Below, piece after piece: positions 14,799-23,495 of a DNA stretch of 35,451 bases (its first letter is position 1; every line of letters begins with the position of its first letter). Source of the DNA: Betaproteobacteria bacterium (GTDB lineage Bacteria; Pseudomonadota; Gammaproteobacteria; Burkholderiales; Rhodocyclaceae). Both the position numbers and the translations under genes were made by a program. Where the stretch lies: assembly GCA_016868295.1 (NCBI GenBank), contig VGHJ01000028.1, forward strand, positions 1 through 35,451, in the 5' to 3' direction. The notes beneath the pieces were generated by a model that did not search any database, had not been told where the DNA came from, and was given only the letters and a program-made list of their open reading frames with translations.

Positions 14799-17306
14799 TC
14801 AGTTGCCGCACCGGCGGGCGGTGCCGAGCGTGCCGGTCCGTCCGACCGCCTCGGCCACGCCCCAGCTCAGCAGAACGGCCGCGAACATGGCGGCGGTCGC
14901 GCGCCAGTCGACCATCTCCAACCCGAGCATGTCGCGCAGCCCGGGCAGGGCGACGGCGAGAACCTGCAGGACGACGCCGAAGAGCACCGCCGCATGCAAG
15001 AGCGGATTCGGCAGCGGCGCCGCGCTGATGCGCCGCGAAGGATAAGCGAAGACGAGCTGGGCCAGCGACTCGTAGAGGAACACCAGGGTGCGCGTCGCCG
15101 CCAGACCGTAGCCCATCAGGGGCAGGAGCGCCAGCAGGGCGACGCCGCCCAGCGCCTTGGTCACGCCGGTGATGAATATGAAGCGCAGCGAGGGCGCGTC
15201 GAGCAGCGGCGCGCGCGGGTCGCGCGGCGGCTGCGCCATCACGCCCGGATTGCGGTCCAGCGCCAGCGCCAGCGCCGGCGGACCGTCGGCGATGAAATTG
15301 ATCCACAGCAGCTGCACCGCGGTCAGCGGCAGGAACAGCGCGCCCGTGACGTCGCGCAGGCCGAACAGCATGGCCACGCCGAGGCCGAGCACCACCAGCA
15401 GGACCAGGGCGACGTTGGTGGAAAACAGGAAGCGGATGAACTTCTGGATGTTCTCGTAGATGCCGCGCCCTTCCTCGATGGCGGCGACGATGGTGGCGAA
15501 GTTGTCGTCCATCAGCACGAGGTCGGCCACCTCGCGCGAGACGTCGCTGCCGCGTTGGCCCATGGCCACGCCGACGTCGGCGCGCTTGAGCGCCGGTGCG
15601 TCGTTCACGCCGTCTCCGGTGACGGCGACGACCTCGCCGCTCTTCTTCAGCGCTTCCACCAGCCGCAGCTTGTGCTCGGGCGTGACGCGGGCGAAGACGT
15701 TGGCGTCGCGCAGCGCCTCGCCGAGAGCGGCATCGGACATGGTTTCGATTTCCGCGCCGGTCAGCGTTCTCCCGGGCGGCAGGCCGATGACGCGGGCCAC
15801 CGCCTGTGCGGTCGCCGGGTGATCGCCGGTGATCATGACGACGCGGATGCCGGCGTCCTGGGCGCGGCGGATGGCCTCGGGCACCTCGCTGCGCGGCGGA
15901 TCCCACAGCAGGACCAGGCCGAGAAACGACAGCTGCTCGTCGCCCTCGTCGTCGCGGCTGGCCAGCGCGATGACGCGATAGCCTTCGGCGGCATAGTCGA
16001 GCGCCCTGGCCTCCCATTGCGCGCGTTCCGTCTCCGTGAGCGTGCTGCGCGCCAGCAGCACCTCGGGGGCGCCCTTCAGATAGCTGGTGTGGCGGCCCTC
16101 CCGGCTTACGGTGACGCGCATGAACTTCCAGGTGCTGTCGAAGGGCACGCAGGTGGTGCGCGGATGCAGCCGCGCCAGATCGGCGGTGTCGACGCCCTGC
16201 GCCTCGGCATGGTCGAGCAGCGCCAGTTCCAGCGGATCGCCCGCGCGCGTGCCGATCTCGGCGTCGTTGGCCAGCACCATGGCGGTCAGCGCATGCGCCG
16301 CGTCGGGCGCATCGACGGCGCGGACGTGCATGCGGTTTTCCGTCAGGGTGCCGGTCTTGTCGGTGGCGATCACCGTCACCGAGCCGAGCGCCTCGACGGC
16401 GGAGAGTCGCCGCACGATGGCCTTGCGACCCGCCATGCGCTCGACGCCGAGGGCGAGCGCCAGCGTCAGCACCGCCGGCAGTCCCTCCGGAATGGCCGCC
16501 ACGGCGAGCGCGACGGCGAAAATGAAAACGTGACCGAGCCGCCCGACGCCCTCGACGACCAGGCCGCCGACCAGGATGACCGCGGCGATCAGCAGGACGG
16601 CCCAGGCGATCTGCCGGCCGAAAACGTGGAGGCGCCGTTCGAGCGGGGTCTTTTCCGCCTCGATGCTGCCGATCATCGTGGCGAGCCGGCCCATGGCGCT
16701 GCCGGCACCGGTGCGGGTGACCTCCGCATAGGCCTTGCCGCGGACGAGCAGCGTGCCGCTGAAGACTTCGTCGGCGCGCGCCTTGTCGACCGGCAGCGAC
16801 TCGCCGGTGAGGATCGACTCGTCGGCCATCACGCCCTGCGCATCGGCCAGCACCCCGTCGGCCGGAACACGATCGCCGGCCTCGATGCGCACGACGTCGC
16901 CGGGCACCAGCTCCGTTCCCGGGATATGCCGCAGCGTCCCGTCGCGCAGCACCCAGACCTGGGCGGTCGCCATGGCCTTCAGGCGCGCCAGCGCCGCTTC
17001 CGCCTTGCGCTCCTGGTAGACGCCCAGCCCGGCATTGAGCAGCAGGATCAGGGCGATGGCGATCGCCTCGATGGGCGTCTCGGCGGCGCCGCCGGCGATC
17101 CAGATGCCGCCCTCGACCACCAGGGCGGCAAGCAGAATGTAGATCAGCGGGCTGGCGAACTGGCGCAGGAATCGACGCCACACGCTCACCGGCGGCTTCT
17201 CCGGCAGGGCGTTCGGGCCGTGCCGGACAAGGCGCGCGGCGGCTTCCGCGGAAGTCAGTCCCTGCGGCACGGCGCCGCGGGCATCGGGATGCGTCTCGCC
17301 CGTCAT
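14799..17306 (-). CDS. P2-type cation-transporting ATPase (Ca2+-ATPase/PMR1-like)
   Basis: Full-length pump, 835 residues. N-terminal cation ATPase segment ([15 protein letters not shown]), actuator domain with TGES (167-170), helix-4 motif AIPEGLPAV (~272-280), phosphorylation site [11 protein letters not shown] (Asp316), nucleotide-domain KGAPE (~411), DPPR (~469), MITGDHPAT (~491) and hinge TGDGVNDAP (563-571), then six C-terminal helices. Helix 6 reads [15 protein letters not shown], keeping the Asn and Asp that with the helix-4 Glu form Ca2+ site II; helix 5 has NVALV, lacking the site-I Glu of SERCA, as in single-site pumps such as PMR1. Ca2+ or Mn2+ export is likely (inference). Third gene of the BI-1/htpX/ATPase operon, 13 bases after htpX. 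It carries repeat copy E near its start. Confidence 0.92.
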   Translation of the reverse strand: MTGETHPDARGAVPQGLTSAEAAARLVRHGPNALPEKPPVSVWRRFLRQFASPLIYILLAALVVEGGIWIAGGAAETPIEAIAIALILLLNAGLGVYQERKAEAALARLKAMATAQVWVLRDGTLRHIPGTELVPGDVVRIEAGDRVPADGVLADAQGVMADESILTGESLPVDKARADEVFSGTLLVRGKAYAEVTRTGAGSAMGRLATMIGSIEAEKTPLERRLHVFGRQIAWAVLLIAAVILVGGLVVEGVGRLGHVFIFAVALAVAAIPEGLPAVLTLALALGVERMAGRKAIVRRLSAVEALGSVTVIATDKTGTLTENRMHVRAVDAPDAAHALTAMVLANDAEIGTRAGDPLELALLDHAEAQGVDTADLARLHPRTTCVPFDSTWKFMRVTVSREGRHTSYLKGAPEVLLARSTLTETERAQWEARALDYAAEGYRVIALASRDDEGDEQLSFLGLVLLWDPPRSEVPEAIRRAQDAGIRVVMITGDHPATAQAVARVIGLPPGRTLTGAEIETMSDAALGEALRDANVFARVTPEHKLRLVEALKKSGEVVAVTGDGVNDAPALKRADVGVAMGQRGSDVSREVADLVLMDDNFATIVAAIEEGRGIYENIQKFIRFLFSTNVALVLLVVLGLGVAMLFGLRDVTGALFLPLTAVQLLWINFIADGPPALALALDRNPGVMAQPPRDPRAPLLDAPSLRFIFITGVTKALGGVALLALLPLMGYGLAATRTLVFLYESLAQLVFAYPSRRISAAPLPNPLLHAAVLFGVVLQVLAVALPGLRDMLGLEMVDWRATAAMFAAVLLSWGVAEAVGRTGTLGTARRCGN
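17249..17274 (+). repeat. 26-bp dispersed repeat, copy E
   Basis: CGGAAGTCAGTCCCTGCGGC then ACGGCG, antisense within the codons for AVPQGLTS of the full-length ATPase. It is identical to copy A over 22 bases, although the surrounding genes differ much more. Confidence 0.7.
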
Positions 17307-17319
17307 GGGGGCGGTTTTC

Positions 17320-18198
17320 TCAGGCCGCCCGCTGCAGCACGGCGATGCGCTCCTCGAGCGGCGGGTGGGTCATGAACAGGCGCTTCAGCCCGGCCGCGGC
17401 GCCGCCGGAGATGCCGAAGGCGGCCATCTTGTCGGGCAGCGGTGCCGGCTCGTGGGCGGCGCGCAGGCGCTCGAGCGCGGCGATCATCTTGCCGCGCCCG
17501 GCGAGCGAGGCGGCACCGGCGTCGGCGCGGAACTCGCGCTGGCGCGAGAACCAGAAGACGATGATCGAGGCGAGGATGCCGAGCATCAGTTCCGCCGCGA
17601 TCAGCGTGACGAAGTAGGCCGGGCCGTGGCCGCGCTCGGTCTTGAAGACGACGCGGTCGACGACATGGCCGATGACGCGCGAGAGGAAGATGACGAAGGT
17701 GTTCACCACGCCCTGGATCAGCGCCAGGGTCACCATGTCGCCGTTGGCGACGTGGGAGACCTCGTGCGCCAGCACCGCCTCGGCTTCGTTGCGGTCCATG
17801 GCGCGCAGCAGCCCCGTCGACACCGCCACCAGCGCGTTGTTGCGGCTCATGCCGGTGGCGAAGGCGTTCACCTCGGGCGCCTCGTAGATCGCCACCTCGG
17901 GCATGCCGATGCCGGCTGCCCCGGCCTGGCGCCGCACCGTCTCCACCAGCCAGCGCTCGACTTCCGAGGACGGCTGCTCGATGACGTGGGCGCCGACCAT
18001 GCGCTTGGCGCTCCATTTCGACATGGCGAGCGAGATGAAGGCGCCGCCCATGCCCATGATGGCGGCGAAGACGAGCAGGCTGCCGAGATTCAGGCCGCCG
18101 TCGGCCAGCACCGGCTCCAGCCCGAGCAGGCGGACGACGGCGCTGAGGACGATCAGGATCGCGAGGTTGGTGGCGAGGAACAGGACGATGCGCTTCAT
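17320..18198 (-). CDS. htpX: Membrane zinc metalloprotease HtpX
   Basis: M48-family inner-membrane protease, 292 residues. Two N-terminal helices (residues 1-55), then the catalytic motif [12 protein letters not shown] (HExxH at ~144-148), two more hydrophobic segments (~160-215) and the distal zinc ligand region [17 protein letters not shown] (Glu in EFRAD). The C-terminal THPPLEERI signature is complete. HtpX removes damaged or misfolded membrane proteins together with FtsH. The start ATG has GGGAGG upstream. It follows the Bax-inhibitor-1 family gene by 26 bases; YccA, a member of that family, modulates FtsH, so the two genes may form a quality-control unit for the ATPase or other membrane proteins (inference). 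Confidence 0.96.
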   Translation of the reverse strand: MKRIVLFLATNLAILIVLSAVVRLLGLEPVLADGGLNLGSLLVFAAIMGMGGAFISLAMSKWSAKRMVGAHVIEQPSSEVERWLVETVRRQAGAAGIGMPEVAIYEAPEVNAFATGMSRNNALVAVSTGLLRAMDRNEAEAVLAHEVSHVANGDMVTLALIQGVVNTFVIFLSRVIGHVVDRVVFKTERGHGPAYFVTLIAAELMLGILASIIVFWFSRQREFRADAGAASLAGRGKMIAALERLRAAHEPAPLPDKMAAFGISGGAAAGLKRLFMTHPPLEERIAVLQRAA

Positions 18199-18224
18199 GG
18201 CGGCCTCCCGGGTGGTATGCGGCC

Positions 18225-18914
18225 TCAGTCGTTGTTGGCGAAGCCCAGCAGCGAGAGCAGGCTGACGAACAGATTGTAGATCGAGACGTAGAGGCTGACC
18301 GTCGCCATCACGTAGTTGGTCTCGCCGCCATGGATGATCTGCGAGGTCTGGAACAGGATCAGGCCCGAGGCGAGCAGCATGAAGGCGGCCGAAACCGCCA
18401 GCGACAGGGCGGGCAACTCGAAGAAGATCGCCGCCAGGCCGGCGAGGAAGGCGACGAGGATGCCGACGGCGAGGAAACCGCCCATGAAGCCGAAGTCCTT
18501 GCGGCTGACGACGGCGTAGGCGGACAGGCCGAGGAACACCACGCCGGTGCCGCCGAGGGCCAGCATCACCGTCTCGTGGCCGTTGGGCATGGCGAGATGG
18601 GCGCTGAGGATCGGGCCGAGCGTGTAGCCCATGAAACCGGTCAGGCCGAACACCGAGAGCACGCCCCAGCCGCTGTTGCGCAGCTTCGTCGTCAGGAACA
18701 GCAGGCCGAAATAGCCGACCAGCGTCAGCACGATGCCGGGGTGCGGCAGCTTGAGCGCCGCCGCCGCGCCGGCGGTGACGGCGGAAAACAGCAGCGTCAT
18801 GGCGAGCAGCGCGTAGGTGTTGCGCAATACCTTGTGGGTGGCGAGCAGCGAAGGCGCCGTGCCGGCGTAACGATCGGCCGGAAGGGCGATGGCGGTGGGA
18901 CGTTCGGTTCTCAT
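18225..18914 (-). CDS. Bax inhibitor-1 (BI-1/YccA-YbhL) family membrane protein
   Basis: 229 residues with seven helices from about residue 35 to the C-terminus. The ATG at 18914 has a good AGGAGG site (8-base spacer), whereas the upstream in-frame codons have none. Family features: a short polar N-terminus, [16 protein letters not shown] (helix 1), [11 protein letters not shown] (helix 3), and the C-terminal [20 protein letters not shown] with ILFQTSQ before it, which carries the conserved Asp/Glu pH-sensing region and re-entrant last helix. Homologues leak Ca2+ or H+ (BsYetJ) or inhibit FtsH (YccA). Leading gene of the operon with htpX and a P2-type ATPase, divergent from nhaR; an NhaR-controlled calcium/proton function is plausible but inferred. 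Confidence 0.93.
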   Translation of the reverse strand: MRTERPTAIALPADRYAGTAPSLLATHKVLRNTYALLAMTLLFSAVTAGAAAALKLPHPGIVLTLVGYFGLLFLTTKLRNSGWGVLSVFGLTGFMGYTLGPILSAHLAMPNGHETVMLALGGTGVVFLGLSAYAVVSRKDFGFMGGFLAVGILVAFLAGLAAIFFELPALSLAVSAAFMLLASGLILFQTSQIIHGGETNYVMATVSLYVSIYNLFVSLLSLLGFANND

Positions 18915-18975
18915 GGCGGATGCCTCCTGTGTAAGAAACGCCGCCAGTTTACGTCTCGGCAACAATCAAATAAAG

Positions 18976-19005
18976 TCGATTTTTATAGACAGACTATTCG
19001 ATTTT
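18976..19005. promoter_or_regulatory. Probable NhaR operator in the divergent nhaR / BI-1 promoter region
   Basis: An AT-rich island in a GC-rich region. Two direct repeats TCGATTTT (18976-18983 and 18998-19005), 22 bp apart (two helical turns), bracket the dyad ATAG-ACAGA-CTAT (18985-18997). LysR-type activators bind such spaced sites between divergent genes. On the minus strand TATAAA within it could be a -10 for the BI-1 operon. Confidence 0.55.
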
Positions 19006-19029
19006 CTCGAAGCTTCCAGGATCTCGGCC

Positions 19030-19917
19030 ATGAACCTCAAGCATCTGTTTTATTTCTGGAAAACTGCCAAGGAAGGCGGCATCGTGCGGGCCGGCGAGGC
19101 GCTGCACGTGACGCCTCAGACCATCAGCGGCCAGATCGGCCTGCTGGAGGACAGCCTGGGTGTCGAACTGTTCGCGCGCCAGGGCCGCGCGCTGGAGCTC
19201 ACCGATGCCGGCCGGCTCGCCCTGAGCTATGCCGACGAGATCTTCTCGCTCGGCGCCGAGCTCGAGCAGACGATCCGCCATTACCCGAAAGGGCGCCCCG
19301 CCACCTTCCGCGTCGGCGTCTCCGACGCGCTGCCGAAACTGCTCGCCTACCGGCTGCTCGAGCCCGCCGTCGCCGTCGGCGAGCCGCTGCGCATCGTCTG
19401 CCGCGAAGGACGGCTCGAACGCCTGCTTACCGAACTGGCGGTGCATCGCCTCGATCTCGTCATCGCCGACACGCCGCTGCCGGCCACGCTCGACGTGCGC
19501 GCCTACAACCACCGCCTCGCCGAGTCGGGTATGACGTTCGTCGCCGCGCCGGCGCTGGCGGCGCGCTGCGCGAAAAAATTCCCCGACTGCCTGGCCGAGC
19601 TGCCGCTGCTGGTGCCGGGCGAGGATTCCTCGGCGCGGCAGAAGCTGATGCGCTGGCTGGAGAAGGCGCACATCCGGCCGAAGATCGTCGGCGAGTTCGA
19701 CGACAGCGCGCTGATGACGGCCTTCGGCCAGGCCGGCGTCGGCGTCTTCCCGGTGCCCACCGTCGTCGAGGCGGAGATCGTCGCCGCCTACGGCGTGACC
19801 CTCCTCGGCCGCAGCGCCGAGGCGCGCACGGAATACTTCGCCATTTCCGCCGAGCGCCGCGTCACCCATCCCTGCGTGCTGGCGATCGCCGAGTCGGCGC
19901 GCGCGCGCTTCGTCTGA
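19030..19917 (+). CDS. nhaR: LysR-type regulator NhaR
   Basis: 295-residue LysR-family transcription activator. ATG at 19030 follows AGGA (19018-19021) and begins MNLKHLFYFWKTAKEGGIVR, the highly typical NhaR start; the DNA-binding helix is HVTPQTISGQIGLLEDSLG (~25-43), and ELFARQGRALELTDAGR completes the wHTH. The effector-binding domain (residues ~90-290) has the usual two lobes. In E. coli NhaR activates nhaA and osmC in response to Na+ and pH. Here no nhaA is adjacent; the divergent partner is the BI-1/htpX/ATPase operon, whose promoter carries a matching dyad (18985-18997). It probably links sodium or alkaline stress to membrane quality control and cation pumping (inference). Confidence 0.92.
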   Translation: MNLKHLFYFWKTAKEGGIVRAGEALHVTPQTISGQIGLLEDSLGVELFARQGRALELTDAGRLALSYADEIFSLGAELEQTIRHYPKGRPATFRVGVSDALPKLLAYRLLEPAVAVGEPLRIVCREGRLERLLTELAVHRLDLVIADTPLPATLDVRAYNHRLAESGMTFVAAPALAARCAKKFPDCLAELPLLVPGEDSSARQKLMRWLEKAHIRPKIVGEFDDSALMTAFGQAGVGVFPVPTVVEAEIVAAYGVTLLGRSAEARTEYFAISAERRVTHPCVLAIAESARARFV

Positions 19918-19976
19918 AACATCCTCGCTCAATCGCCGCGCGTGGAGAGAAATCGTCCCGCGCGAACCCGCGCATC

Positions 19977-20594
19977 TCACGCGCCGTCGCGTCCCGTTTC
20001 GTTCAGGCTGAGGCGGACCAGTTGCGCCACGCCGTCCACCTGCAGCTTCTGCATCACGCGCGCCTTGTGTACCTCGACCGTGCGCGGGCTGATGCCGAGC
20101 TGCTCGGCGATGTCGCGGTTATGGCCGCCGGCGACGATCAGATCCATCACCTCGTGCTCGCGCGGCGTCAGCGCGGACAGCAGTTTGGCGAACGCCTCGC
20201 GCCGCTCCGAAGTCTGCCGCGACGAACTGCTCTGCGACAGGGCCTCGTCGATGGCCGCCATCAGCCGCGTCTGGTCGAGCGGTTTCTCGAGGAAATCGAC
20301 GGCCTGCGCCTTGAACGCCACGCGCGCCGATTCGACATCGCCGTGGCCGGTCATGACGACCACCGGCAGGGCGCAGCCCAGCGCCTGCAGCCGCTGCTGC
20401 AGCGCCAGCCCGTCCATGCCCGGCATGCGGATGTCGAGGAGCACGCAGCCGTGCCAGTCGGGCCGATAGGACTGCAGGAAGCTCTCGGCGTCGGCGAAAA
20501 TCGCCGTGCGGTAACCGCGCAGGCCGAGCAGGAGGCCGAGCGAATCGCGCACGGAGGAATCATCGTCGACGATGAATACGGTGGCATTGGTCAT
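19977..20594 (-). CDS. Two-component response regulator, FixJ/NarL type
   Basis: 205 residues. Receiver domain 1-120 with acidic pocket VDDD (10-12), phosphoryl-acceptor Asp54 (VLLDIRMPGMDG), Thr82 (VVMTGHGD) and Lys104 (FLEKPL); all key residues are present. After a Ser-rich linker (120-130), a LuxR-type HTH at ~140-200 (LTPREHEVMDLIVAGGHNRD, SPRTVEVHKARVMQKL). FixJ, StyR and TodT have the same plan. The ATG at 20594 overlaps the stop of the sensor kinase gene (ATGA), so they form one cognate pair; the gene ends 60 bases from the convergent nhaR. The 16-bp motifs at 2978-2993 and 22238-22253 are candidate binding sites. An open frame continues upstream of this start but is an out-of-frame shadow of the kinase gene. 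Confidence 0.93.
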   Translation of the reverse strand: MTNATVFIVDDDSSVRDSLGLLLGLRGYRTAIFADAESFLQSYRPDWHGCVLLDIRMPGMDGLALQQRLQALGCALPVVVMTGHGDVESARVAFKAQAVDFLEKPLDQTRLMAAIDEALSQSSSSRQTSERREAFAKLLSALTPREHEVMDLIVAGGHNRDIAEQLGISPRTVEVHKARVMQKLQVDGVAQLVRLSLNETGRDGA

Positions 20595-22198
20595 GCGTTG
20601 CCTTTCTTTTCCAGGGGAAGTTGCAGACGGAACACGCCTCTGTCGCCGACCACGGCGCGCAGGCTGCCGCCGTGCGCCTCGGCGATCGCCCGGCTGATGG
20701 CCAGCCCCAAACCGAGGCCGCTCGACTTGGTCGAACTGAACGGTTCGAACAACCTGGTGGCGGCGGTGCCGGACAAGCCCGGCCCGCTGTCTTCGATTCT
20801 GATGCAGACGCGGTCCGGTCCTTCCGCCTCGGCGGTAAGTCGGACGCGCCGCTCCCCCGCCGGCCGGCCCGCCACGGCATCGAAGGCGTTCGAGAGCAGG
20901 TTGCGGATGACCACCTCGATCTGCGGCCGGTCGGCCATGACGGTGCCATCGGCCGCCGATGCCCGCGTGAAGTCGACGCCGGCCTGCGCGGCACGCGCCT
21001 CGAAGGGCGCCGCCACGGCGTTCAGCAGTTCGGTCAGTGAGACCGGCTCGAGCCGGGTGGTGCCGGTGCGGAAGAAATCGCGCAGGCGGCGCACCACTTC
21101 GGCGGCACGGAACGATTCCGACACCATCTGGCGGATGGCGCTCTTGAGCCGATCGCCGCTGTCCCCGGCCGCCAGCAGTTCCTCGCAGGCGGTGCCGTAG
21201 GCGGTCAGCGCCGTCAGCGGCTGGTTCAGTTCGTGCGCCAGCGCACCGGCCATCTCCCCGGCGGCGGCGAGCCGCAGCGTCTGCTGCAGTTCGGCGCTGA
21301 TGCGCCGCTGCTCGTCCACCACCACGCCGACGAAGAAGCCGACCAGCGCCAGCACCACCGTCAGGGTCTGGATCTCGAACGCCGTGACGGCGGAAAGGCC
21401 CTGTAACTGCACGGCGGCGACGATGCCGACCTGGATCACGGCCGCCCCGAGCACGGCGCCGGCGAGGCCCTGCCGCGCCGCCGCCCAGACGATCGGCAGG
21501 AAAAGCACGTAGAAATACTTGAAGTCGGATTCGGCGCCCAGGCCGAACGCCACCCACAGCGCGGCCGCCGCGGCCAGCACGTGCCAAAGCGTGCCGCGGC
21601 GCATCAGCATGGCGCCCAGCATCGCGCGTCCCTGCTCGTCGAAGAGCATCCACAGCAGCGGCATCGACACCAGGATGCCGACGCCGTCGCCAATCCAGTA
21701 GCGGCCGACGGCCTGGCGCCAGTCGGAGGCCGGGATCAGGCCCAGCGCCGTCAGCGCCAGCACGAAGGCCAGGCTGGTGACAAGCGTGCCGGCGACGACG
21801 ATGCCCGACCACTGCAGCATGCCGGCGCGGTCCGAAAAAATGGCCAGACCGCCGAGGCGGCGCCGCAGCATCTCGCCGATGGCGCCGTAGCCCACCGCCA
21901 GCATGATGGCAATGCCGAGCAGGACGGGCAGCGCCACCGGCAGGTCGCGCACCCATACTTCGGCCAGCAGCACGGCGAGGGCGAGCGGCGGCGCCGCCTT
22001 CCAGCCGTAGCGCAGAAGGAACACCAGACCGAGCGCCGGCGCCGGGTTCCACGGCGTGATGTTCAGCCCATGCAGGGGATGGAAAAAACTCGCCCAGTCG
22101 AGCGCGACGTAGCCTGCGATCAACAGCAGCGCGTCGGTCCAGCGCAGGCGGCGGGCGGTGAGCATCGGAACGTTCGGATCAGGTTGTCGAATGGGCAT
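20591..22198 (-). CDS. MASE1-domain sensor histidine kinase
   Basis: Membrane sensor kinase, 535 residues from ATG 22198 (a TTG at 22207 is possible; neither has a clear ribosome site). Residues ~15-295 are a MASE1-type sensor with eight or more helices and the WPAxG-like loop NITPWNPAPALGLVFLLRYG. The catalytic part follows directly, without PAS: H-box GEMAGALAHELNQPLTAL (His322), N-box RNLLSNAFDAV, G1 EDSGPGLSG and G2 SSGLGLGLAISRAIAEAHGG. The HELNQPL form is that of the FixL/StyS/DctB group. The ligand of MASE1 is generally unknown. It heads the operon with the response regulator and is divergent from mnhE across a 191-base region containing an operator-like motif, suggesting autoregulation. 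Confidence 0.92.
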   Translation of the reverse strand: MPIRQPDPNVPMLTARRLRWTDALLLIAGYVALDWASFFHPLHGLNITPWNPAPALGLVFLLRYGWKAAPPLALAVLLAEVWVRDLPVALPVLLGIAIMLAVGYGAIGEMLRRRLGGLAIFSDRAGMLQWSGIVVAGTLVTSLAFVLALTALGLIPASDWRQAVGRYWIGDGVGILVSMPLLWMLFDEQGRAMLGAMLMRRGTLWHVLAAAAALWVAFGLGAESDFKYFYVLFLPIVWAAARQGLAGAVLGAAVIQVGIVAAVQLQGLSAVTAFEIQTLTVVLALVGFFVGVVVDEQRRISAELQQTLRLAAAGEMAGALAHELNQPLTALTAYGTACEELLAAGDSGDRLKSAIRQMVSESFRAAEVVRRLRDFFRTGTTRLEPVSLTELLNAVAAPFEARAAQAGVDFTRASAADGTVMADRPQIEVVIRNLLSNAFDAVAGRPAGERRVRLTAEAEGPDRVCIRIEDSGPGLSGTAATRLFEPFSSTKSSGLGLGLAISRAIAEAHGGSLRAVVGDRGVFRLQLPLEKKGNA

Positions 22199-22237
22199 TG
22201 TGCGCAAGGGCTGCGGCGGCCGTCATCCGCCGCCCCC

Positions 22238-22253
22238 GTAAGGGAAATACTTA
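22238..22253 (+). promoter_or_regulatory. Operator-like motif between sensor kinase and mnhE
   Basis: GTAAGGGAAATACTTA, 12 of 16 positions identical to the site before dctP (2978-2993, minus strand). A weaker relative, minus-strand GCGGGGAAATCCTAGT, lies at 22344-22359. The site is placed where it could serve the kinase/regulator operon, the mnh cluster or both. Confidence 0.45.
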
Positions 22254-22389
22254 TTCTCTCCCGATTCGCGCCTTTCGTATCGCCTTCCCGCAGGCGGGAT
22301 CGGCCGTACGCTGCGGCCCGAATTTCCAAGCCTGCGCGGCCCAACTAGGATTTCCCCGCACCACGCCGATTCCGCCACCGGGAGAGTTC

Positions 22390-22869
22390 ATGCTGCACGC
22401 CGCGGGCGTCTTCCTCGCCCTGTTCGCCTTCTGGCTTCTGCTCTCGGGCATGTTCACGCCTTTCCTGCTGGCGGCCGGTGCCGGCGGCGCGTTGGCGGTG
22501 CTGGCCTTCGCCCGCCGCATGGACGTCATCGACCGCGAAGGCCATCCGCTCCATCTCGGCTGGCGTGCGCTCTTCTCCTACTGGCCGTGGCTCATCGCGG
22601 AAATCGTCAAGTCGTCTTGGGATGTCAGCCGGCGCATCCTGCATCCGCGCCTGCCGATCTCGCCGACCCTGGTCCGCTTCAAGCCCACGCAGACGACGCC
22701 GCTCGGCCTCGTCATCCACGCCAACTCGATCACGCTGACGCCCGGCACCATCTCGGTGGAAGTGGCGCCCGGCGAGTTCCTCGTGCACGCCCTCACGGCG
22801 GAGGGCGCGGCGGCGCTGGCCGGCAGCGAAATGGACCGGCGCGTCGCCGCCCTGGAGGAGGCTGCCTGA
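22390..22869 (+). CDS. mnhE: Na+/H+ antiporter subunit E (MnhE/MrpE)
   Basis: First gene of the Mrp-type cluster, 159 residues. Start ATG at 22390 follows GGGAGAG; the in-frame upstream codons are non-coding in character. Two to three N-terminal helices (residues 1-40 and ~55-75) precede a soluble domain with LVIHANSITLTPGTISVEV, the MrpE signature (A-NSITLTPGT), and a polar C-terminus. In the assembled Mrp complex E is a small membrane subunit at the F/G side. It overlaps the next gene (TGATG). A 191-base untranslated region with an operator-like motif precedes it. Confidence 0.95.
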   Translation: MLHAAGVFLALFAFWLLLSGMFTPFLLAAGAGGALAVLAFARRMDVIDREGHPLHLGWRALFSYWPWLIAEIVKSSWDVSRRILHPRLPISPTLVRFKPTQTTPLGLVIHANSITLTPGTISVEVAPGEFLVHALTAEGAAALAGSEMDRRVAALEEAA

Positions 22870-23135
22870 TGTTCGCCGCCGCCATCCTGGCCCTGCTGGC
22901 GACGCTCACCCTGGCGCTCGTCCGTGCCGCGCTCGGACCCACCGTGTTCGACCGCCTGCAGTCGGCCAACACCGTCGGCACCTGCGCCATGCTGCTGCTG
23001 GCGGTGATCGGATTCCTCGGCGGGCGGCCGGACTTCCTCGACCTGGCGCTGGTGTACGGCCTGCTCAACGTCATCGGCACGGTCGCCGTGCTGAAGTACT
23101 TCCGCCACGGCGACCTCGGCGAGGGGAGCGAGTGA
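22869..23135 (+). CDS. mnhF: Na+/H+ antiporter subunit F (MnhF/MrpF)
   Basis: 88 residues, three helices. Typical MrpF features: LVRAALGPTVFDRLQSANTVG (cytoplasmic loop between helices 1 and 2) and DLALVYGLLNVIGTVAVLKYF (helix 3). Its homologues are structurally related to bile-acid-transport-like half units, and with G and E it forms the small-subunit module of Mrp. Start overlaps the mnhE stop by one base; end overlaps the mnhG start by four. The C-terminus (RHGDLGEGSE) is short and acidic. Confidence 0.94.
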   Translation: MFAAAILALLATLTLALVRAALGPTVFDRLQSANTVGTCAMLLLAVIGFLGGRPDFLDLALVYGLLNVIGTVAVLKYFRHGDLGEGSE

Positions 23136-23473
23136 GCGTTCTCATCGACATCGCCAGCTGGCTCTGCCTCGCCGGCGGCGGCTTCTTCTGCCTGGTCGGC
23201 GGCATCGGCCTGCTGCGCATGCCGGACTTCTACACGCGCATGCACGCCGCCAGCGTCGCCGAGACGCTCGGCGCCGGGCTGATCCTGCTCGGCCTGCTGC
23301 TGCAGGCCGGCTTCACGCTGACCGGCGCCAAGCTGGTGATGATCGGCCTGCTCGTCTTCTTCGCCAGCCCGACCGCCAGCCACGCGCTGGCGAAGGCGGC
23401 GATGAGCCGGGGGCTCAAGCCGCTGCTGGCGGACGCCGCCCCTCTCCCCGGCGGGGAGAGGGGCGTTTCGTGA
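23132..23473 (+). CDS. mnhG: Na+/H+ antiporter subunit G (MnhG/MrpG)
   Basis: 113 residues, GTG start inside the mnhF stop (GTGA). Three helices; signature GGIGLLRMPDFYTRMHAASV followed by ETLGAGLILLGL, and FFASPTASHALAKAA in helix 3, as in MrpG. The last dozen codons (after LKPLLAD) are made by a perfect 12-bp-stem palindrome at 23438-23464, giving an unusual tail DAAPLPGGERGVS. Typical MnhG proteins end near this point, so the tail appears to have been added by insertion of the repeat, without harming the membrane part. Confidence 0.94.
   Translation: MSVLIDIASWLCLAGGGFFCLVGGIGLLRMPDFYTRMHAASVAETLGAGLILLGLLLQAGFTLTGAKLVMIGLLVFFASPTASHALAKAAMSRGLKPLLADAAPLPGGERGVS
23438..23464. repeat. Perfect palindrome at the end of mnhG
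   Basis: GCCCCTCTCCCC-GGC-GGGGAGAGGGGC, a 12-bp stem with 3-base loop spanning the last codons of mnhG. Sequences of the form CCCTCTCCC...GGGAGAGGG are common interspersed palindromes in high-GC Proteobacteria. The RNA hairpin may tune expression between mnhG and the downstream genes. Confidence 0.7.
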
Positions 23474-23495
23474 GTCGCGGGACGACTGAGTTCGG

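Noticed and set aside
14778-17375. 865-codon open frame antisense to the P2-type ATPase
   Set aside because: It is very rich in Arg, Gln, His and Gly, has no recognisable domain and mirrors the ATPase gene; high GC leaves antisense frames open. Similar long antisense frames at 3208-4920, 5034-6422, 1703-2968 and 24867-27809 were dismissed for the same reason (the 24867-27809 one is real only after 26355).
19977-22052. 691-codon frame that would fuse the response regulator to an upstream region
   Set aside because: Only the last 205 codons (from ATG 20594) have a protein family; the rest is out of frame with the kinase gene and is its shadow.
22344-22359. Third copy of the operator-like motif
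   Set aside because: Only about 10 of 16 positions match the dctP site and both end trinucleotides differ; mentioned as a weak relative but not annotated.
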